From contig JACVCB010000029.1 in NCBI GenBank assembly GCA_016742255.1, positions 1-44,123 of the forward strand: DNA of 44,123 bases, in the 5' to 3' direction. Of this stretch, positions 8,222 through 18,094 are shown in pieces; positions within the stretch are counted from its first letter, which is position 1, and each line of letters starts with the position of its first letter. This stretch comes from Leptospira sp. (lineage in GTDB: Bacteria > Spirochaetota > Leptospiria > Leptospirales > Leptospiraceae). Position numbers and translations under genes: made by a program. Below the pieces are notes generated by a model, which saw only the letters and a program-made list of their open reading frames with translations, did not search any database and was not told the DNA's origin.

Positions 8222-9151
8222 ATGATTCGAAAAAGTCTTTTGGCCTTTTTTGTGACTGCCATGATGGCAACCCCAGTTCTTGCGAGTTCTGGTTCTTCTT
8301 CTAAACCACTTGCGGGAACCTACCCGATCATTTTATCACATGGCCTTTTTGGATGGGGCGAAAATTCTGGTGGGATCATTAGTATTGTCAACTATTGGGG
8401 TGGAACAGATGACTACCTCAGAAGCCAAGGAGCTACTGTATACGCTCCATCAAAAACAGCAGCTAACTCAAATGAAGTGAGAGCAGCCGAATTAAAAGCC
8501 GCTATCTTAACTTATGCAGCTGCTACTAACTACTCTGGCAAATTCCATATCCTTGGCCACTCCCAAGGTGGACTCGATAGTCGTTATATGGTTTCCAACT
8601 TAGGACTTTCCACTCGAGTGGCAACACTTACAACACTCAATACTCCTCACTATGGTTCACCTATTGCTGATATCATCAAAACTGTCCTTCCAGGTTGGAT
8701 CCAACCTTTTGTTGCAAGCATTGTAGAAACACTTGTGAAAGTAGTTTATGGTGGAACCAACCAACAGAATGCACTTGCAGCTTTATCTTCTCTTACCAAA
8801 GAAGGTTTATCTACATTTAACTCTTACACTCCCAATCAATCAGGTGTGAAGTATTTCTCATATGGTTCTTACATCACTCTTCCAGATTTAATCCAACACC
8901 CACTCATGGGAATTTTGCACCCTGCATGTGCTGCTGGTGGACTTTTCCAAGGACAAGGGGCAACAAATGATGGTCTTGTTCCACTTTCTTCTCAAAAATG
9001 GGGAACATGGAAAGGAGGTCCTTCCTATGGTATCCTTACCACTGGAGTTGACCACTTACAAGTATCCAATACACTTCGTTCTGGAAGTTTATGGTATGAT
9101 GTAGAAGGATTTTATATGAATATGGCTTCCAATATGAAGGCGAACCAATAA
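8222..9151 (+). CDS. lipA: Secreted triacylglycerol lipase (Pseudomonas LipA type)
   Basis: 309 residues. A signal peptide (MIRKSLLAFFVTAMMATPVLAS) leads to an alpha/beta-hydrolase domain. TYPIILSHGLFGW holds the oxyanion region, GHSQGG the nucleophile serine, and TTLNTPHYGSP is typical of family I lipases. The late segments NDGLVPLSSQKWG and GVDHLQVSN supply the likely acid and histidine. It hydrolyses long-chain acylglycerols outside the cell. The ATG at 8222 is preceded at good distance by AGAGGTG (8207-8213). A foldase gene follows 100 bases downstream, past a terminator-like hairpin. Palindromes upstream suggest control by the divergent TetR protein. Confidence 0.9.
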   Translation: MIRKSLLAFFVTAMMATPVLASSGSSSKPLAGTYPIILSHGLFGWGENSGGIISIVNYWGGTDDYLRSQGATVYAPSKTAANSNEVRAAELKAAILTYAAATNYSGKFHILGHSQGGLDSRYMVSNLGLSTRVATLTTLNTPHYGSPIADIIKTVLPGWIQPFVASIVETLVKVVYGGTNQQNALAALSSLTKEGLSTFNSYTPNQSGVKYFSYGSYITLPDLIQHPLMGILHPACAAGGLFQGQGATNDGLVPLSSQKWGTWKGGPSYGILTTGVDHLQVSNTLRSGSLWYDVEGFYMNMASNMKANQ

Positions 9152-9173
9152 TCTACTTCTGTTAATTTTTTAG

Positions 9174-9204
9174 AAAACCTAAGGTTTTGCCTTGGGTTTT
9201 TTTG
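9174..9204 (+). terminator. Rho-independent terminator after the lipase gene
   Basis: An 11-bp stem (AAAACCTAAGG / CCTTGGGTTTT, one G-T pair) with a 5-base loop is followed by a T run. It would let the lipase be made in excess over the downstream foldase, with only read-through reaching the foldase unless that gene has its own promoter. Confidence 0.75.
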
Positions 9205-9252
9205 TTTTCAGATCTCATTTTCTAACCTTTACTTTACTTCACCACTATCCCT

Positions 9253-10302
9253 ATGCATACAAAATACCTTCGTTTCGTAAGTTTCGGCGCCATTGTTATT
9301 ATCTTTGTCATTGTGATGTATCAATTCACAAAACCGAATGATTTTGGATCTTCCGATGAAGAAAATCCAAATGACAAAGCTGAGTCTTTTTTTCGTACCC
9401 AAAGTGATGGTTTTTCTGTGGATCCTTTTTATTTAGAATCAGCGAAATCAATTTTTTCACCCGACGGTCAGTTTTTGCGGTTTGACGAGATCATCGCCAA
9501 AGCAAAGTCAGGTGATCTAAATTTAATTTCTGAATTATGGAACTTACGGCGGCAATGCCCGGAAGGTAGCACCAGAGAACAATGCCACGAATACATCAAA
9601 GCCTTTATCCAAAATGAATATTCTGGTGAAGATGCAAAAAAACTCTTAAATCTCTTAACCAATTATCTGAAATACGAAGAAGCCATGGTGCAATTAGACC
9701 CCAGTTCCAAGTCTTTCACCAATGCCGAACGTTACGAACAGATCAAACAACTGAGAAGGAAATATTTTTCCAAAGAAGATGCAGACTTAATATTTGGATT
9801 AGAAGAAGCCACTGCTGATTTTAGTTTTAATCGCAAGAATTTTTTAGAAGAAACAAAAAACCTAAAAGCAGACGAACGAATCCGATTGTATGAAGATTAT
9901 CGCAAAAAATCCTTTGGTAATTATTACAACGCCGTAGTGAGTCGTGAACCACAGTATGATAAATTTGAAACTGAGATGGACCTCAGGCAGAATGAGTTGG
10001 TCAAACTCTCTGGAACAGAACGTGAATCAAAGGAACGTGAAGTAAGAATTCGTTATTTCGGAAAAGATGGTAACGAACGAATGGAAAAAGTTTTGAGAGA
10101 AATGAAAGAAGAGGAAGAAAAAATTTCAAAACTAGAGATTGAAGAAAAAAACTTACTCAAAAATAATCCAAATTTATCAAATGCGGAAAAAGAGAAAAAA
10201 TTAATGGAACTTCGCATTAAAACTTTAGGTAACAAAGAACTCGCAGAAGAATACTCTCGCCGATTGGAATATGAGAATTCACTCAAAAATTCCGGGAATT
10301 AA
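9253..10302 (+). CDS. lifO: Lipase-specific foldase (lipase chaperone)
   Basis: 349 residues. One N-terminal membrane anchor (about 7-27) is followed by an almost fully helical, highly charged periplasmic part, the architecture of Lif/LipB steric chaperones, which fold secreted lipases before export through the type II system. FLRFDEIIAKAKSGD (about residue 75) resembles the foldase motif R-x-x-F-D-Y-x-L-S-A in degenerate form, and RRKYFSKEDADLIFGLEEA matches the repeated R-x-x-x-F-x-x-x-x-A-x-x-x-F-x-x-E pattern of the family. The same pattern appears twice more. Its place right after a LipA-type lipase strongly supports the call. Its 3' end overlaps the next start by 32 bases. Confidence 0.85.
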   Translation: MHTKYLRFVSFGAIVIIFVIVMYQFTKPNDFGSSDEENPNDKAESFFRTQSDGFSVDPFYLESAKSIFSPDGQFLRFDEIIAKAKSGDLNLISELWNLRRQCPEGSTREQCHEYIKAFIQNEYSGEDAKKLLNLLTNYLKYEEAMVQLDPSSKSFTNAERYEQIKQLRRKYFSKEDADLIFGLEEATADFSFNRKNFLEETKNLKADERIRLYEDYRKKSFGNYYNAVVSREPQYDKFETEMDLRQNELVKLSGTERESKEREVRIRYFGKDGNERMEKVLREMKEEEEKISKLEIEEKNLLKNNPNLSNAEKEKKLMELRIKTLGNKELAEEYSRRLEYENSLKNSGN

Positions 10303-11893
10303 TTTCTTCTTCACATACTTAGCGTTAGCCGCTATATGTTTCGCACTCTCTCTTGAGCCTTTCGGTTTTGTCACCGCAGGGTTTTTGAGTGTATTTTTCA
10401 TTCTCCTTGTAACAAAAGAAATCATTCGAGTGGGAACATTCCGTTTTGCGATTCTTTGTACAGTTCTATTTTCCTTTTTGGTCACTTGCACATCTTTTTA
10501 TTGGATGTGGAATGCGATAAAAAATATTTCAGCACAAGGATACTTTGTCACATCCATTCTATTTTTATTGTACGCGATCCTATCATTTTATAAAATTGGA
10601 GTGGTATTTGTTTCTGCTTATTTGATTCACAAATATCGTTTGGTAGGTGAAACAAAGTTTTATCTTTTGATTTTCCCTTCTCTTTTCCTAATTTCTGATT
10701 GGATCTGCCCAATGATATTTCCAGTGTATTGGGGTGATCTGTTCCGAAACCAAATCCTTTGGCGCCAGATGGCACGTTTTGGTACTGAGGTGCTTGGTGT
10801 AGTTTCCGTTGTATCAGTATCTTTACTTTACCTGATGGTGAGCCGTAAAATTTCCAATTGGAAAGAATCAGTTATATACTTGGCTCCGATTCTTTTCATT
10901 TTCTCTACCAATCTATATTTTTTGGCAGAAACGATCCCATCAGAGAAAAATCTTCATATGGTTTTAGTCCAACCAAACACACCATATGCGAAAAATGAAA
11001 TCAGAGAAAACTTTGATTTTATGACAAAAACCTTACAAGATGTGTATAATCTTTCAGAGGAAGCCATACGAAATGCTCCTAAACCAATCGATGTGATTGT
11101 TTTACCTGAATCTTCCATTCCTTTTTTAGGTACCTTGGCATCCGATCATACAAACTCAACGTATAGCCAAAGTTTTGTAGACATCACAACAAATCTTGTC
11201 AAAAAAGCAAATGCACCACTACTTTTTAATGAACTCGTCTGGGATCAAGGATCAAGAAATTCATTTAGCACCTTGCATCCGATCACCTTACAAACTGATA
11301 GGCGATACAAACATATCCTATTGCCATTTGGAGAATACCTTCCCTTCGAAGATACATTGCCTTTCTTAAAAGGCCTATTCCCAGAAGTAAGCCACCATAT
11401 TCCAAACAACGAATTTACTTCTCAAACCGTTCAAACCAAATCCAATGAATCTGTGGTTATGACACCTCTCATTTGTTATGAAGTTTTGTATCCAGAATTT
11501 GTCAGAAGTATGGTAAAACATTCCCCTTCAGAACTGATCATCAATCTCACAAATGACTCATGGTTTGAAAGCCATACGGAAACAAAACAACACGCTGGCG
11601 CTGGAAGGTTACGAGCGATTGAATCAGGAAGGCCCTACATTCGAACGGCTGTATCTGGTATGACAACAGCCTTTGATCCTTGGGGAAGAGAGATGATGGG
11701 GGAGTTACCAGTCTTCCAAAAAGCAATTGCCTACTTAGATGTGATGACCGTTTCCACTCATAGAGAGACACCTTATTTACAAATTGGCCCCTATCCTTGG
11801 AGGTTCATGGCTCTTTTTAGCTTATTTTTTGCATTTTTCACGAGTCCTAGAGCATTCCACTCCTATAAAAAGAAAAATGAAATTGAAATTTAG
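10271..11893 (+). CDS. lnt: Apolipoprotein N-acyltransferase family protein
   Basis: 540 residues. About seven membrane segments lie in the first 220 residues; a nitrilase-like domain follows (about 228-500), and one membrane segment ends the protein. The nitrilase triad is visible: Glu in VLPESSIPF, Lys in RYKHILLPFGEYLP, Cys in PLICYEVLYPEF. Lnt adds the third acyl chain to the N-terminal cysteine of lipoproteins at the outer face of the inner membrane. Leptospira often has more than one copy, so this may be a paralog rather than the sole enzyme. The start overlaps the foldase gene by 32 bases, so the two are probably cotranscribed. Confidence 0.85.
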   Translation: MRIHSKIPGINFFFTYLALAAICFALSLEPFGFVTAGFLSVFFILLVTKEIIRVGTFRFAILCTVLFSFLVTCTSFYWMWNAIKNISAQGYFVTSILFLLYAILSFYKIGVVFVSAYLIHKYRLVGETKFYLLIFPSLFLISDWICPMIFPVYWGDLFRNQILWRQMARFGTEVLGVVSVVSVSLLYLMVSRKISNWKESVIYLAPILFIFSTNLYFLAETIPSEKNLHMVLVQPNTPYAKNEIRENFDFMTKTLQDVYNLSEEAIRNAPKPIDVIVLPESSIPFLGTLASDHTNSTYSQSFVDITTNLVKKANAPLLFNELVWDQGSRNSFSTLHPITLQTDRRYKHILLPFGEYLPFEDTLPFLKGLFPEVSHHIPNNEFTSQTVQTKSNESVVMTPLICYEVLYPEFVRSMVKHSPSELIINLTNDSWFESHTETKQHAGAGRLRAIESGRPYIRTAVSGMTTAFDPWGREMMGELPVFQKAIAYLDVMTVSTHRETPYLQIGPYPWRFMALFSLFFAFFTSPRAFHSYKKKNEIEI

Positions 11894-11918
11894 CATAGGA
11901 TAGAAAGGCTATTCGAAT

Positions 11919-12215
11919 ATGGAATGGGAAAAAATACTTCGCGATGCAGTCAAAGAAAACTCAATCAAGGAGTTGTATCTTAGAAAGGTACCATCGTTAA
12001 AGACTTGCGAAGATTGGAATAAGGTAGTTGAAGTGGGAACTGTTGACCACAAAACGAAATATGCTTACTACAAGGGTGGGCTTGTGAAATATGGAGAACG
12101 TTTGTTCTTTGTCACTCAAGAAAGATTGGATGCCGTATCCCCTTTTCGCAAATGGGATTTTAAAAACAAAATCAAAGTCACTGATCCAGAAATGACGGCT
12201 GGTGAAAAAAAGTAA
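11919..12215 (+). CDS. Small protein of unknown function
   Basis: 98 residues, charged, with no signal peptide or membrane segment, so probably cytoplasmic. The middle (VVEVGTVDHKTKYAYYKGGLVKYGERLFFVTQERLDAVSPF) reads like a small beta-rich fold. I do not recognise a family. It starts 25 bases after the lnt stop and is followed by a strong terminator, so it appears to be the last gene of the lipase-foldase-lnt transcript. Confidence 0.65.
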   Translation: MEWEKILRDAVKENSIKELYLRKVPSLKTCEDWNKVVEVGTVDHKTKYAYYKGGLVKYGERLFFVTQERLDAVSPFRKWDFKNKIKVTDPEMTAGEKK

Positions 12216-12255
12216 TCGATACACCGAATTGATTCTCCTTCTACCAAACAGAAGG

Positions 12256-12291
12256 CAAAAAAAAGACCAACAATCGTTGGTCTTTTTTTTT
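12256..12291. terminator. Bidirectional rho-independent terminator
   Basis: A perfect stem GACCAAC (12265-12271) / GTTGGTC (12276-12282) with loop AATC is flanked by a run of A on the left and T on the right. It sits between convergent genes and can stop transcription from both sides. Confidence 0.9.
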
Positions 12292-12337
12292 GAATGGTTC
12301 TAATGCGAAACCATACTCGATGGATGAAGGAAAAGTT

Positions 12338-14338
12338 TTAACGATTCAAACGAATGATCATATTGAGTTTTTCAGCAATGGCAATCACTTCCATTACTTT
12401 TGATTTTTCAATAATGATCCCTGTTGGACTCACTTCTTCTAATACAAATTTTTTCCCTTTGATCTGACCAAGTAGAAGTTCCATTACTTGCGAATCTTTT
12501 GTTCGGAGGAGAACCGAGTCTTCTGTGATTGTTACAATAGGTAAATTGTTTCCCCAATCATCAAGTAAGAAGAGTAAGTTTTGTGCAAGATCCGCTTTTG
12601 AAGACTCACGTAGGAAATGAATGAAGGTTTCTTTATCGTAACCCAGTAATATTCCCAATTGGAAACTATCTTTGGTCAGTAAGAACGTATAAACACGATC
12701 ATAATCTTTGAGCTCACAAAAGGCTTTGAGTAAATGAATTCCATGCAAAGAAACACGGTCAGGGAACGCAATGATCGAAAAGTCTGGGTTGATGGTAATC
12801 CCACCCTTTTCTGTTACCGTTACCAGTGGCTCATGGTTGAAGTAATGTAGACCTAGTTCTGATAAACTGAGATTCCTTTGAGGGTATTCAACTTCGATGA
12901 GACCAAATAATTGTAAGTAAAAAATAGCTGAGATGATCTCTTTTCTGAGATCTGCCAAATCTTCTTCATACGTTTTGATTTGGAAGGTAGGAGAAAATAC
13001 CAAATGGTCACGAATGATATGGGAAAAAATCACTGAGGTATTAATTTTTCCGTGTGCCATAATGAGTTTTACAGTTTTATCCAAAATTCCTTTTTCATAA
13101 AAAGGAACTTCAGTAGCGGTAAACACTTCTGGTGGATTTAACCTACGAGTCCTTGCTTCATTCACTTCATGAATGACAAGTTTCATGATTTCAAAAATGT
13201 CTTTTTTTAAAAACTCATCTGTTTCTTGGATAAGAATTACATTTTCACCTTTGATATCTACATAACCTAACAGTTTTAAGATGGGGAGAATGAGTTCAAT
13301 TTGATAAACTTGGCTTTTTTCTGGGAAAATTTCAATGTCAGGGGATAAAAGCTCTGTTTCAGTTCTTTTATGATCCGCTTGTTTGATTTTTCCTGATTTT
13401 GCTAGGTTCAAACCTTTTCTAGAAATATAAGAAATGAGTTTTTTTACGTTTAAGAAAAAATCGAGTCCGTTTGCAGAAATTTTTTCCTGACGAACACGAG
13501 TTCCTTTTTTTACGGGAGGTAAAATAGGTGAAAACTGTAAATGATCGAGAATTTCTTTTGGAATGACAATCACACGAATGAATTTGTCTTCCACATAATA
13601 CAAATCTCGAACTAAATAAAGTGCTGTTAGGTGAGGAATCGTTTGTTCAAACTTCCCACGATTGACAGTGATATAATTGCGGATGGTTTCGGCTTCAATC
13701 ACACCACCGTGGATGTAAATTTGGTGTAATATATCTTTATCAAAATCAGAAAGTTCATCGATCAGTTTTTGTAAAACTTCAGTACTGAGTGCATTTTTTA
13801 AAAAGGTTTCAATGTGTTCGCCTTTTTTTGCACCGACTGCTTCTTTCCATTCCTCTGGAAGTTCCGCAAGGGTTGCTTTGTGAAGAGTTTTCTCAATGGA
13901 ATACTTAAACTTCTCACCCTTAGGATTTGTTTCTACTTTGATGAGTTTTTGGTATTCATCATAGGTATGGTATTTATCTAAATTATTAGTAAGACGTTCG
14001 CGGTTTTTTCTTTGGTATAATAAATAATACTTTCGAAGAACGTTGAGTTCCATCTCCACGTTGATGGGAGGGATGTTGACCTTTCTCGAGATTTCTCCGA
14101 GGGTCATCACTCCTTTGTTTTTCAAAATAGAGGTGAGGATGTTCACTTGGAGTGGAGTGAACTTTTCCAAAACACCTTTTAGGTAAAATTCGTTTTGGAA
14201 AATCTCCATGAGACCCAAAATGGTCGATTTTTTGTCCTTTCCTGGGATCTTTTGGATGTTCCAAAGGCTTGCGATTTTTTTGATCTCATTGAGATCGAGT
14301 TTCTCTAACTCTTGGTACAGGACAGTTTCTTGGCTCAT
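12338..14338 (-). CDS. XPB/Ssl2-like helicase-associated domain protein without ATPase motor
   Basis: 666 residues. The N-terminal part resembles a SAP-like or winged-helix region ([32 protein letters not shown], then [30 protein letters not shown]). The C-terminal part (about 530-660), with [31 protein letters not shown] and [28 protein letters not shown] ending, matches the helicase XPB/Ssl2 N-terminal domain family (Helicase_C_3). No Walker A or DEAD/DEAH motif is visible, so it is not itself a helicase. In some bacteria such a protein pairs with an XPB-type helicase encoded elsewhere. Monocistronic, and divergent from the ABC1 gene. Confidence 0.7.
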   Translation of the reverse strand: MSQETVLYQELEKLDLNEIKKIASLWNIQKIPGKDKKSTILGLMEIFQNEFYLKGVLEKFTPLQVNILTSILKNKGVMTLGEISRKVNIPPINVEMELNVLRKYYLLYQRKNRERLTNNLDKYHTYDEYQKLIKVETNPKGEKFKYSIEKTLHKATLAELPEEWKEAVGAKKGEHIETFLKNALSTEVLQKLIDELSDFDKDILHQIYIHGGVIEAETIRNYITVNRGKFEQTIPHLTALYLVRDLYYVEDKFIRVIVIPKEILDHLQFSPILPPVKKGTRVRQEKISANGLDFFLNVKKLISYISRKGLNLAKSGKIKQADHKRTETELLSPDIEIFPEKSQVYQIELILPILKLLGYVDIKGENVILIQETDEFLKKDIFEIMKLVIHEVNEARTRRLNPPEVFTATEVPFYEKGILDKTVKLIMAHGKINTSVIFSHIIRDHLVFSPTFQIKTYEEDLADLRKEIISAIFYLQLFGLIEVEYPQRNLSLSELGLHYFNHEPLVTVTEKGGITINPDFSIIAFPDRVSLHGIHLLKAFCELKDYDRVYTFLLTKDSFQLGILLGYDKETFIHFLRESSKADLAQNLLFLLDDWGNNLPIVTITEDSVLLRTKDSQVMELLLGQIKGKKFVLEEVSPTGIIIEKSKVMEVIAIAEKLNMIIRLNR

Positions 14339-14453
14339 GGGTGCGATTTGATAAGTTTTTGGTTGGGACCTAATCCTGCAACTCTATTTCAATTGTAGGT
14401 TCGGAGTCCATTTTGTCGTTTCCAATCCCCATTTAGGTCGCAAATTAGGGCTT

Positions 14454-15758
14454 ATGGACTCATTTTCCGAAATTGTTTCTTTCGGTCTCCACTCAAGCCT
14501 TCGTGTGGCCCATTCCAGTTTTGTGTTTTCTACGAGGCTCCTCGGAATCCTTACCAAACTGGCAAAAGGAAACCCAAACCATAGAGAAATCGCAATCTCT
14601 CTCAGAGAAGCCTTCTCGCAACTCGGTGCCACTTATATCAAACTGGGTCAATTCATCGCAAGTGCCCCATCTCTTTTTCCCATCGAGTATGTGGAAGAAA
14701 TGCAAGCCTGTCTTGATTCCGTAAGACCCGTACAATTCCGTGAAATCCGATCTTCTGTCGAACGGGAGTTAGGTGGAAATTTGGAAACCCTCTTCCATAG
14801 TTTTGAAGAAACTCCTCTTGCCTCAGCTTCGATCGCCCAAGTCCATGCGGCAGTCACAAAAGAAGGCCTTGACGTGGTTGTCAAAGTACAAAGGCCCGAT
14901 GTCCACTTAACCTTAAAAACCGACATGCAGATTTTAGGAATTCTCACGAAAGTTTTAGAAGTCATTGCCCCTGAATTTAAAAAATCGGGACTTACTGCAA
15001 TGTTCCAAGAATTCCAAACTTCGATCTTACAAGAGATAGATTTTATCCAAGAAGCAAAAAACATCGAAGAGTTTGAAACTTATCTTTTAAAAGCAAAAGA
15101 AACAAGGGCAAGAGTTCCTCGTGTGTATCATACTCTCTCTACCAAAAAAGTTTTAACCATGGAACGTTTTTACGGAGTTCCCATCACTGATGAAAAAGGG
15201 TTAAAACAGTTCACAGACAACCCAAGAAAGGTATTGAGTGATGCGCTAGAAATTTGGTTTTCTTCTTTATCCAACCAAGGTTTTTTCCATGCAGATGTCC
15301 ACGCTGGCAATTTAATGATCCTGAAGGATGGAAGTATTGGTTTTATTGATTTTGGAATTGTTGGAAGGATATCACCTAAAATCTGGCGTGGCCTTATGTT
15401 ATTCACACAAGGAATTGGAATTGGAGAACCAACACTCGTAGCCAAAGGACTTGTTGAAATGGATTCAACGGATAGTGGAGTGAATCCAACTCTTCTAGCC
15501 AAAGAATTAGATTCTGTATTCAATGAATTGGAATCTGTCTATGTACATTTAACAGAAAACGAAATGTTTGATGAATCGAAGGTGAATCGAATCATGTTCG
15601 AAATGAAGGAAATTGCCGAAAAAAATGGATTAAAAATTCCAAGAGAATTTGCCCTCCTCATGAAACAAATGTTATACTTTGATCGTTACGTAAAATCCAT
15701 GGCTCCAGAAATCAATTTATTTCGAGACTCTCAAAACTTTGTAATTGGGAAATCATGA
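14454..15758 (+). CDS. ABC1/AarF/UbiB-family atypical kinase
   Basis: 434 residues. Family motifs are present: the KxGQ motif in ATYIKLGQFIASAPSLFP, the Ala-rich nucleotide loop as ASASIAQVHAA, the invariant Lys in VVVKVQRP, FHADVHAGNLMIL for the catalytic loop and GFIDFGIVGR for the metal-binding DFG. It lacks the two C-terminal membrane helices of UbiB (length about 540), ending at SQNFVIGKS. UbiB proteins support quinone synthesis or lipid handling. Its stop overlaps feoA by 4 bases, so it heads an iron-uptake operon, an association worth noting. Confidence 0.85.
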   Translation: MDSFSEIVSFGLHSSLRVAHSSFVFSTRLLGILTKLAKGNPNHREIAISLREAFSQLGATYIKLGQFIASAPSLFPIEYVEEMQACLDSVRPVQFREIRSSVERELGGNLETLFHSFEETPLASASIAQVHAAVTKEGLDVVVKVQRPDVHLTLKTDMQILGILTKVLEVIAPEFKKSGLTAMFQEFQTSILQEIDFIQEAKNIEEFETYLLKAKETRARVPRVYHTLSTKKVLTMERFYGVPITDEKGLKQFTDNPRKVLSDALEIWFSSLSNQGFFHADVHAGNLMILKDGSIGFIDFGIVGRISPKIWRGLMLFTQGIGIGEPTLVAKGLVEMDSTDSGVNPTLLAKELDSVFNELESVYVHLTENEMFDESKVNRIMFEMKEIAEKNGLKIPREFALLMKQMLYFDRYVKSMAPEINLFRDSQNFVIGKS

Positions 15759-15988
15759 CATTACTCGATTTACACGAAGGTGATTCTGCTGTCATCCAAT
15801 CCATTAATATGGAGCAATTGCCAAAACAAATGCTCACGGAACTTTTGGAACTAGGCTTTTTTCCTGGTGCTGAAATTCGATTGAAGACCAAATCGAAGTA
15901 CCTTGGTAAACTAATCTGCTCACTTGGTGGAACCACAATTGGGCTTCGAATGAAAGACGGAGAAGCGATTTTACTAAAAACCAAATAA
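15755..15988 (+). CDS. feoA: FeoA, ferrous iron transport accessory protein
   Basis: 77 residues with an SH3-like fold: LLDLHEGDSAVIQSIN, then LTELLELGFFPGAEIRLKTKS and GGTTIGLRMKDGEAILLK. This is the standard FeoA layout (G-D-x-A, L-x-x-L-G-F-x-P-G, and I-x-L-R-x-x-x-A). FeoA is a small cytoplasmic partner of FeoB. The start overlaps the ABC1-kinase stop, and feoB starts on the base after its stop, so all three are translationally coupled. No feoC is seen. Confidence 0.92.
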   Translation: MTLLDLHEGDSAVIQSINMEQLPKQMLTELLELGFFPGAEIRLKTKSKYLGKLICSLGGTTIGLRMKDGEAILLKTK

Positions 15989-18064
15989 ATGATGAAAGAA
16001 AAAAACATTTACCTAGTCGGGAATCCTAATTGTGGGAAAACCACATTATTCAATCAACTCACTGGCCTAAAACAAAAAACAGGAAACTTTAGTGGAGTCA
16101 CTGTTGAAAAAAAAGAAGGTTTCGTTTCTTTACCAAATTTAGAACTAAAAATTACCGACTTACCAGGAACATACGGTCTTGGTGGAATCGCAGAAGATAA
16201 AAAAATTGCGTACGAAATTTTACTCAAAAGAAAAGAAGATGAAGTAGTCATTTACGTTCTTGATGCTCTCAATTTAGAACGAGGATTACAATTTTTATTA
16301 CAAATCATCGATATGGGTGTACCTACTTTGGTTGTTCTCACCATGAAAGATGTTTTAGAAAAAAAACGAATCCAATTTGATCTGAATTCGCTAAAACAAT
16401 CTTTAGGATTAGAAATTGTTCTCGTAAATGCAAAATCGGGAGAAGGAATTCCAGAACTAAAAAATCTACTCTCAAATGATAATTCTTTTCGAAAACAAAA
16501 ACGCCTTTGGAAATGGGAACCAAAAGAAGAATCCTTATTTACCAAACTCAAAAAACAACTCAACATCAATACCAACGAAGCAGAATTCTTTTTATCACAA
16601 GCCTTAAAATATTTGAATGGCGACACTCACTTACAAGACAATCGATACCTAAACCAATTCCCAAACTCCACCAAACAAATCCTATCCGAAGAATTGCAAT
16701 CAAACAAATACCAGTTTGGTTACCAAGAAGAGATGATCCATAGATCCATATTGATTAAAAAAATCATATCAGAGACGATTTTATCTCCTATTGCGAAAAA
16801 TGGTGGTTGGGGAGAAAGATTGGATTATATTTTTTTACACCCCATTCTTGGATTTTTTTGTTTTTTCCTTTTGATGGGAATTTTATTCCAAAGTTTATTT
16901 ACGTTTGCAGAAATCCCAATGGATTTAATTGAAGTAGGAATTACTCAATTACAAGAATACATATCAATGTATCTAGCAGATGGACCATTTCGTTCCCTCC
17001 TCGTTGAAGGTATATTAGGTGGAGTTGGTAGCGTGGTTGTATTTGTCCCTCAAATTGCCCTTCTCTTTTTATTTATTGGAATCCTAGAAGAATCTGGTTA
17101 TTTGGCTCGTGCTAGTTTTCTCATGGATAGACTTATGGGGAAATTTGGTTTATCGGGGAAATCATTTATCCCTCTACTCTCTTCGGCTGCTTGCGCTGTA
17201 CCTGCCATCCTTGGAACAAGAACGATTGAGAACAAATCAGACCGATTAACAACTATTATGGTTTCGCCACTCATCATGTGCTCAGCCAGATACCCAGTTT
17301 ATATTTTGATTGTAGGCACAGTATTTAGTTATCCGCCAATCTTCGGTATTTTCAATGTCCAAGGCTTTGTTTTATTTTCCATGTTCTTTCTAGGAATGAC
17401 GGTTAGTTTTGCGTTTGCACTACTCTTTAGAAAAACTGTCTTCAAGGAAAATGCATCTTACTTTGTGATGGAACTTCCGAGGTATAACATTCCCTCATTC
17501 AAAAGTTTATTCTTCACTGTGTATGGTAAGGTAAAATCGTTTTTAGCAACAGCGGGCCAAATCATTCTTTATATCTCTGTCTTATTATGGTTTTTAAGCC
17601 ATTTCCCAGCGGAATATAAAGAGAATGTTTGGAAAACTAGCCCCATTGAAACTTCCTATATTGGACGTGTGGGTAAGGTAATGGAACCTGCCATTGCACC
17701 CATGGGATTTGATTGGAAAATCGGAATTTCGATCCTCACTTCTTTTGCTGCAAGAGAGGTGATGGTATCCACCTTAGCCGTATTATACGGATCGGAAGAA
17801 GAAGGTGAAGAATCCGAATCCTTACGAGAAACCTTAAGATCTGATCGAAAGTCCGATGGTAGTTTGGTCTGGACACCCCTCACCGGAGTTTCCCTACTTC
17901 TCTTTTTTGCCTTTGCAAGCCAGTGTATGTCGACTCTTGCCGTCACCAAAAAGGAAACAGGAAGTTTGTTATGGCCTACTGTGCAGTTTTTCTATATGAC
18001 CACACTTGCCATAACAAGTTCATTTCTGGTTTACCAATTAGGAAAAATTTTAGGATTTGTTTAA
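15989..18064 (+). CDS. feoB: FeoB, GTP-gated ferrous iron transporter
   Basis: 691 residues. The N-terminal GTPase domain has G1 GNPNCGKTTLFN, G2 GVTVEKKEG and G3 TDLPGTYGL. G4 reads TMKD (Thr118-Asp121) instead of the usual NMxD. The helical spacer runs to about 260. The membrane domain starts near 285 and includes the Gate repeats EGILGGVGSVVVFVPQI and SGKSFIPLLSSAACAVPAI. A late Cys-bearing segment (FASQCMSTLAVTKKETGS) matches the FeoB membrane core. It imports Fe(II) across the inner membrane. ATG codons at 15989 and 15992 are both possible. The next gene starts 30 bases later. Confidence 0.93.
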   Translation: MMKEKNIYLVGNPNCGKTTLFNQLTGLKQKTGNFSGVTVEKKEGFVSLPNLELKITDLPGTYGLGGIAEDKKIAYEILLKRKEDEVVIYVLDALNLERGLQFLLQIIDMGVPTLVVLTMKDVLEKKRIQFDLNSLKQSLGLEIVLVNAKSGEGIPELKNLLSNDNSFRKQKRLWKWEPKEESLFTKLKKQLNINTNEAEFFLSQALKYLNGDTHLQDNRYLNQFPNSTKQILSEELQSNKYQFGYQEEMIHRSILIKKIISETILSPIAKNGGWGERLDYIFLHPILGFFCFFLLMGILFQSLFTFAEIPMDLIEVGITQLQEYISMYLADGPFRSLLVEGILGGVGSVVVFVPQIALLFLFIGILEESGYLARASFLMDRLMGKFGLSGKSFIPLLSSAACAVPAILGTRTIENKSDRLTTIMVSPLIMCSARYPVYILIVGTVFSYPPIFGIFNVQGFVLFSMFFLGMTVSFAFALLFRKTVFKENASYFVMELPRYNIPSFKSLFFTVYGKVKSFLATAGQIILYISVLLWFLSHFPAEYKENVWKTSPIETSYIGRVGKVMEPAIAPMGFDWKIGISILTSFAAREVMVSTLAVLYGSEEEGEESESLRETLRSDRKSDGSLVWTPLTGVSLLLFFAFASQCMSTLAVTKKETGSLLWPTVQFFYMTTLAITSSFLVYQLGKILGFV

Positions 18065-18094
18065 TCTGCCGACAATGAAATCTAGAGGCACACT

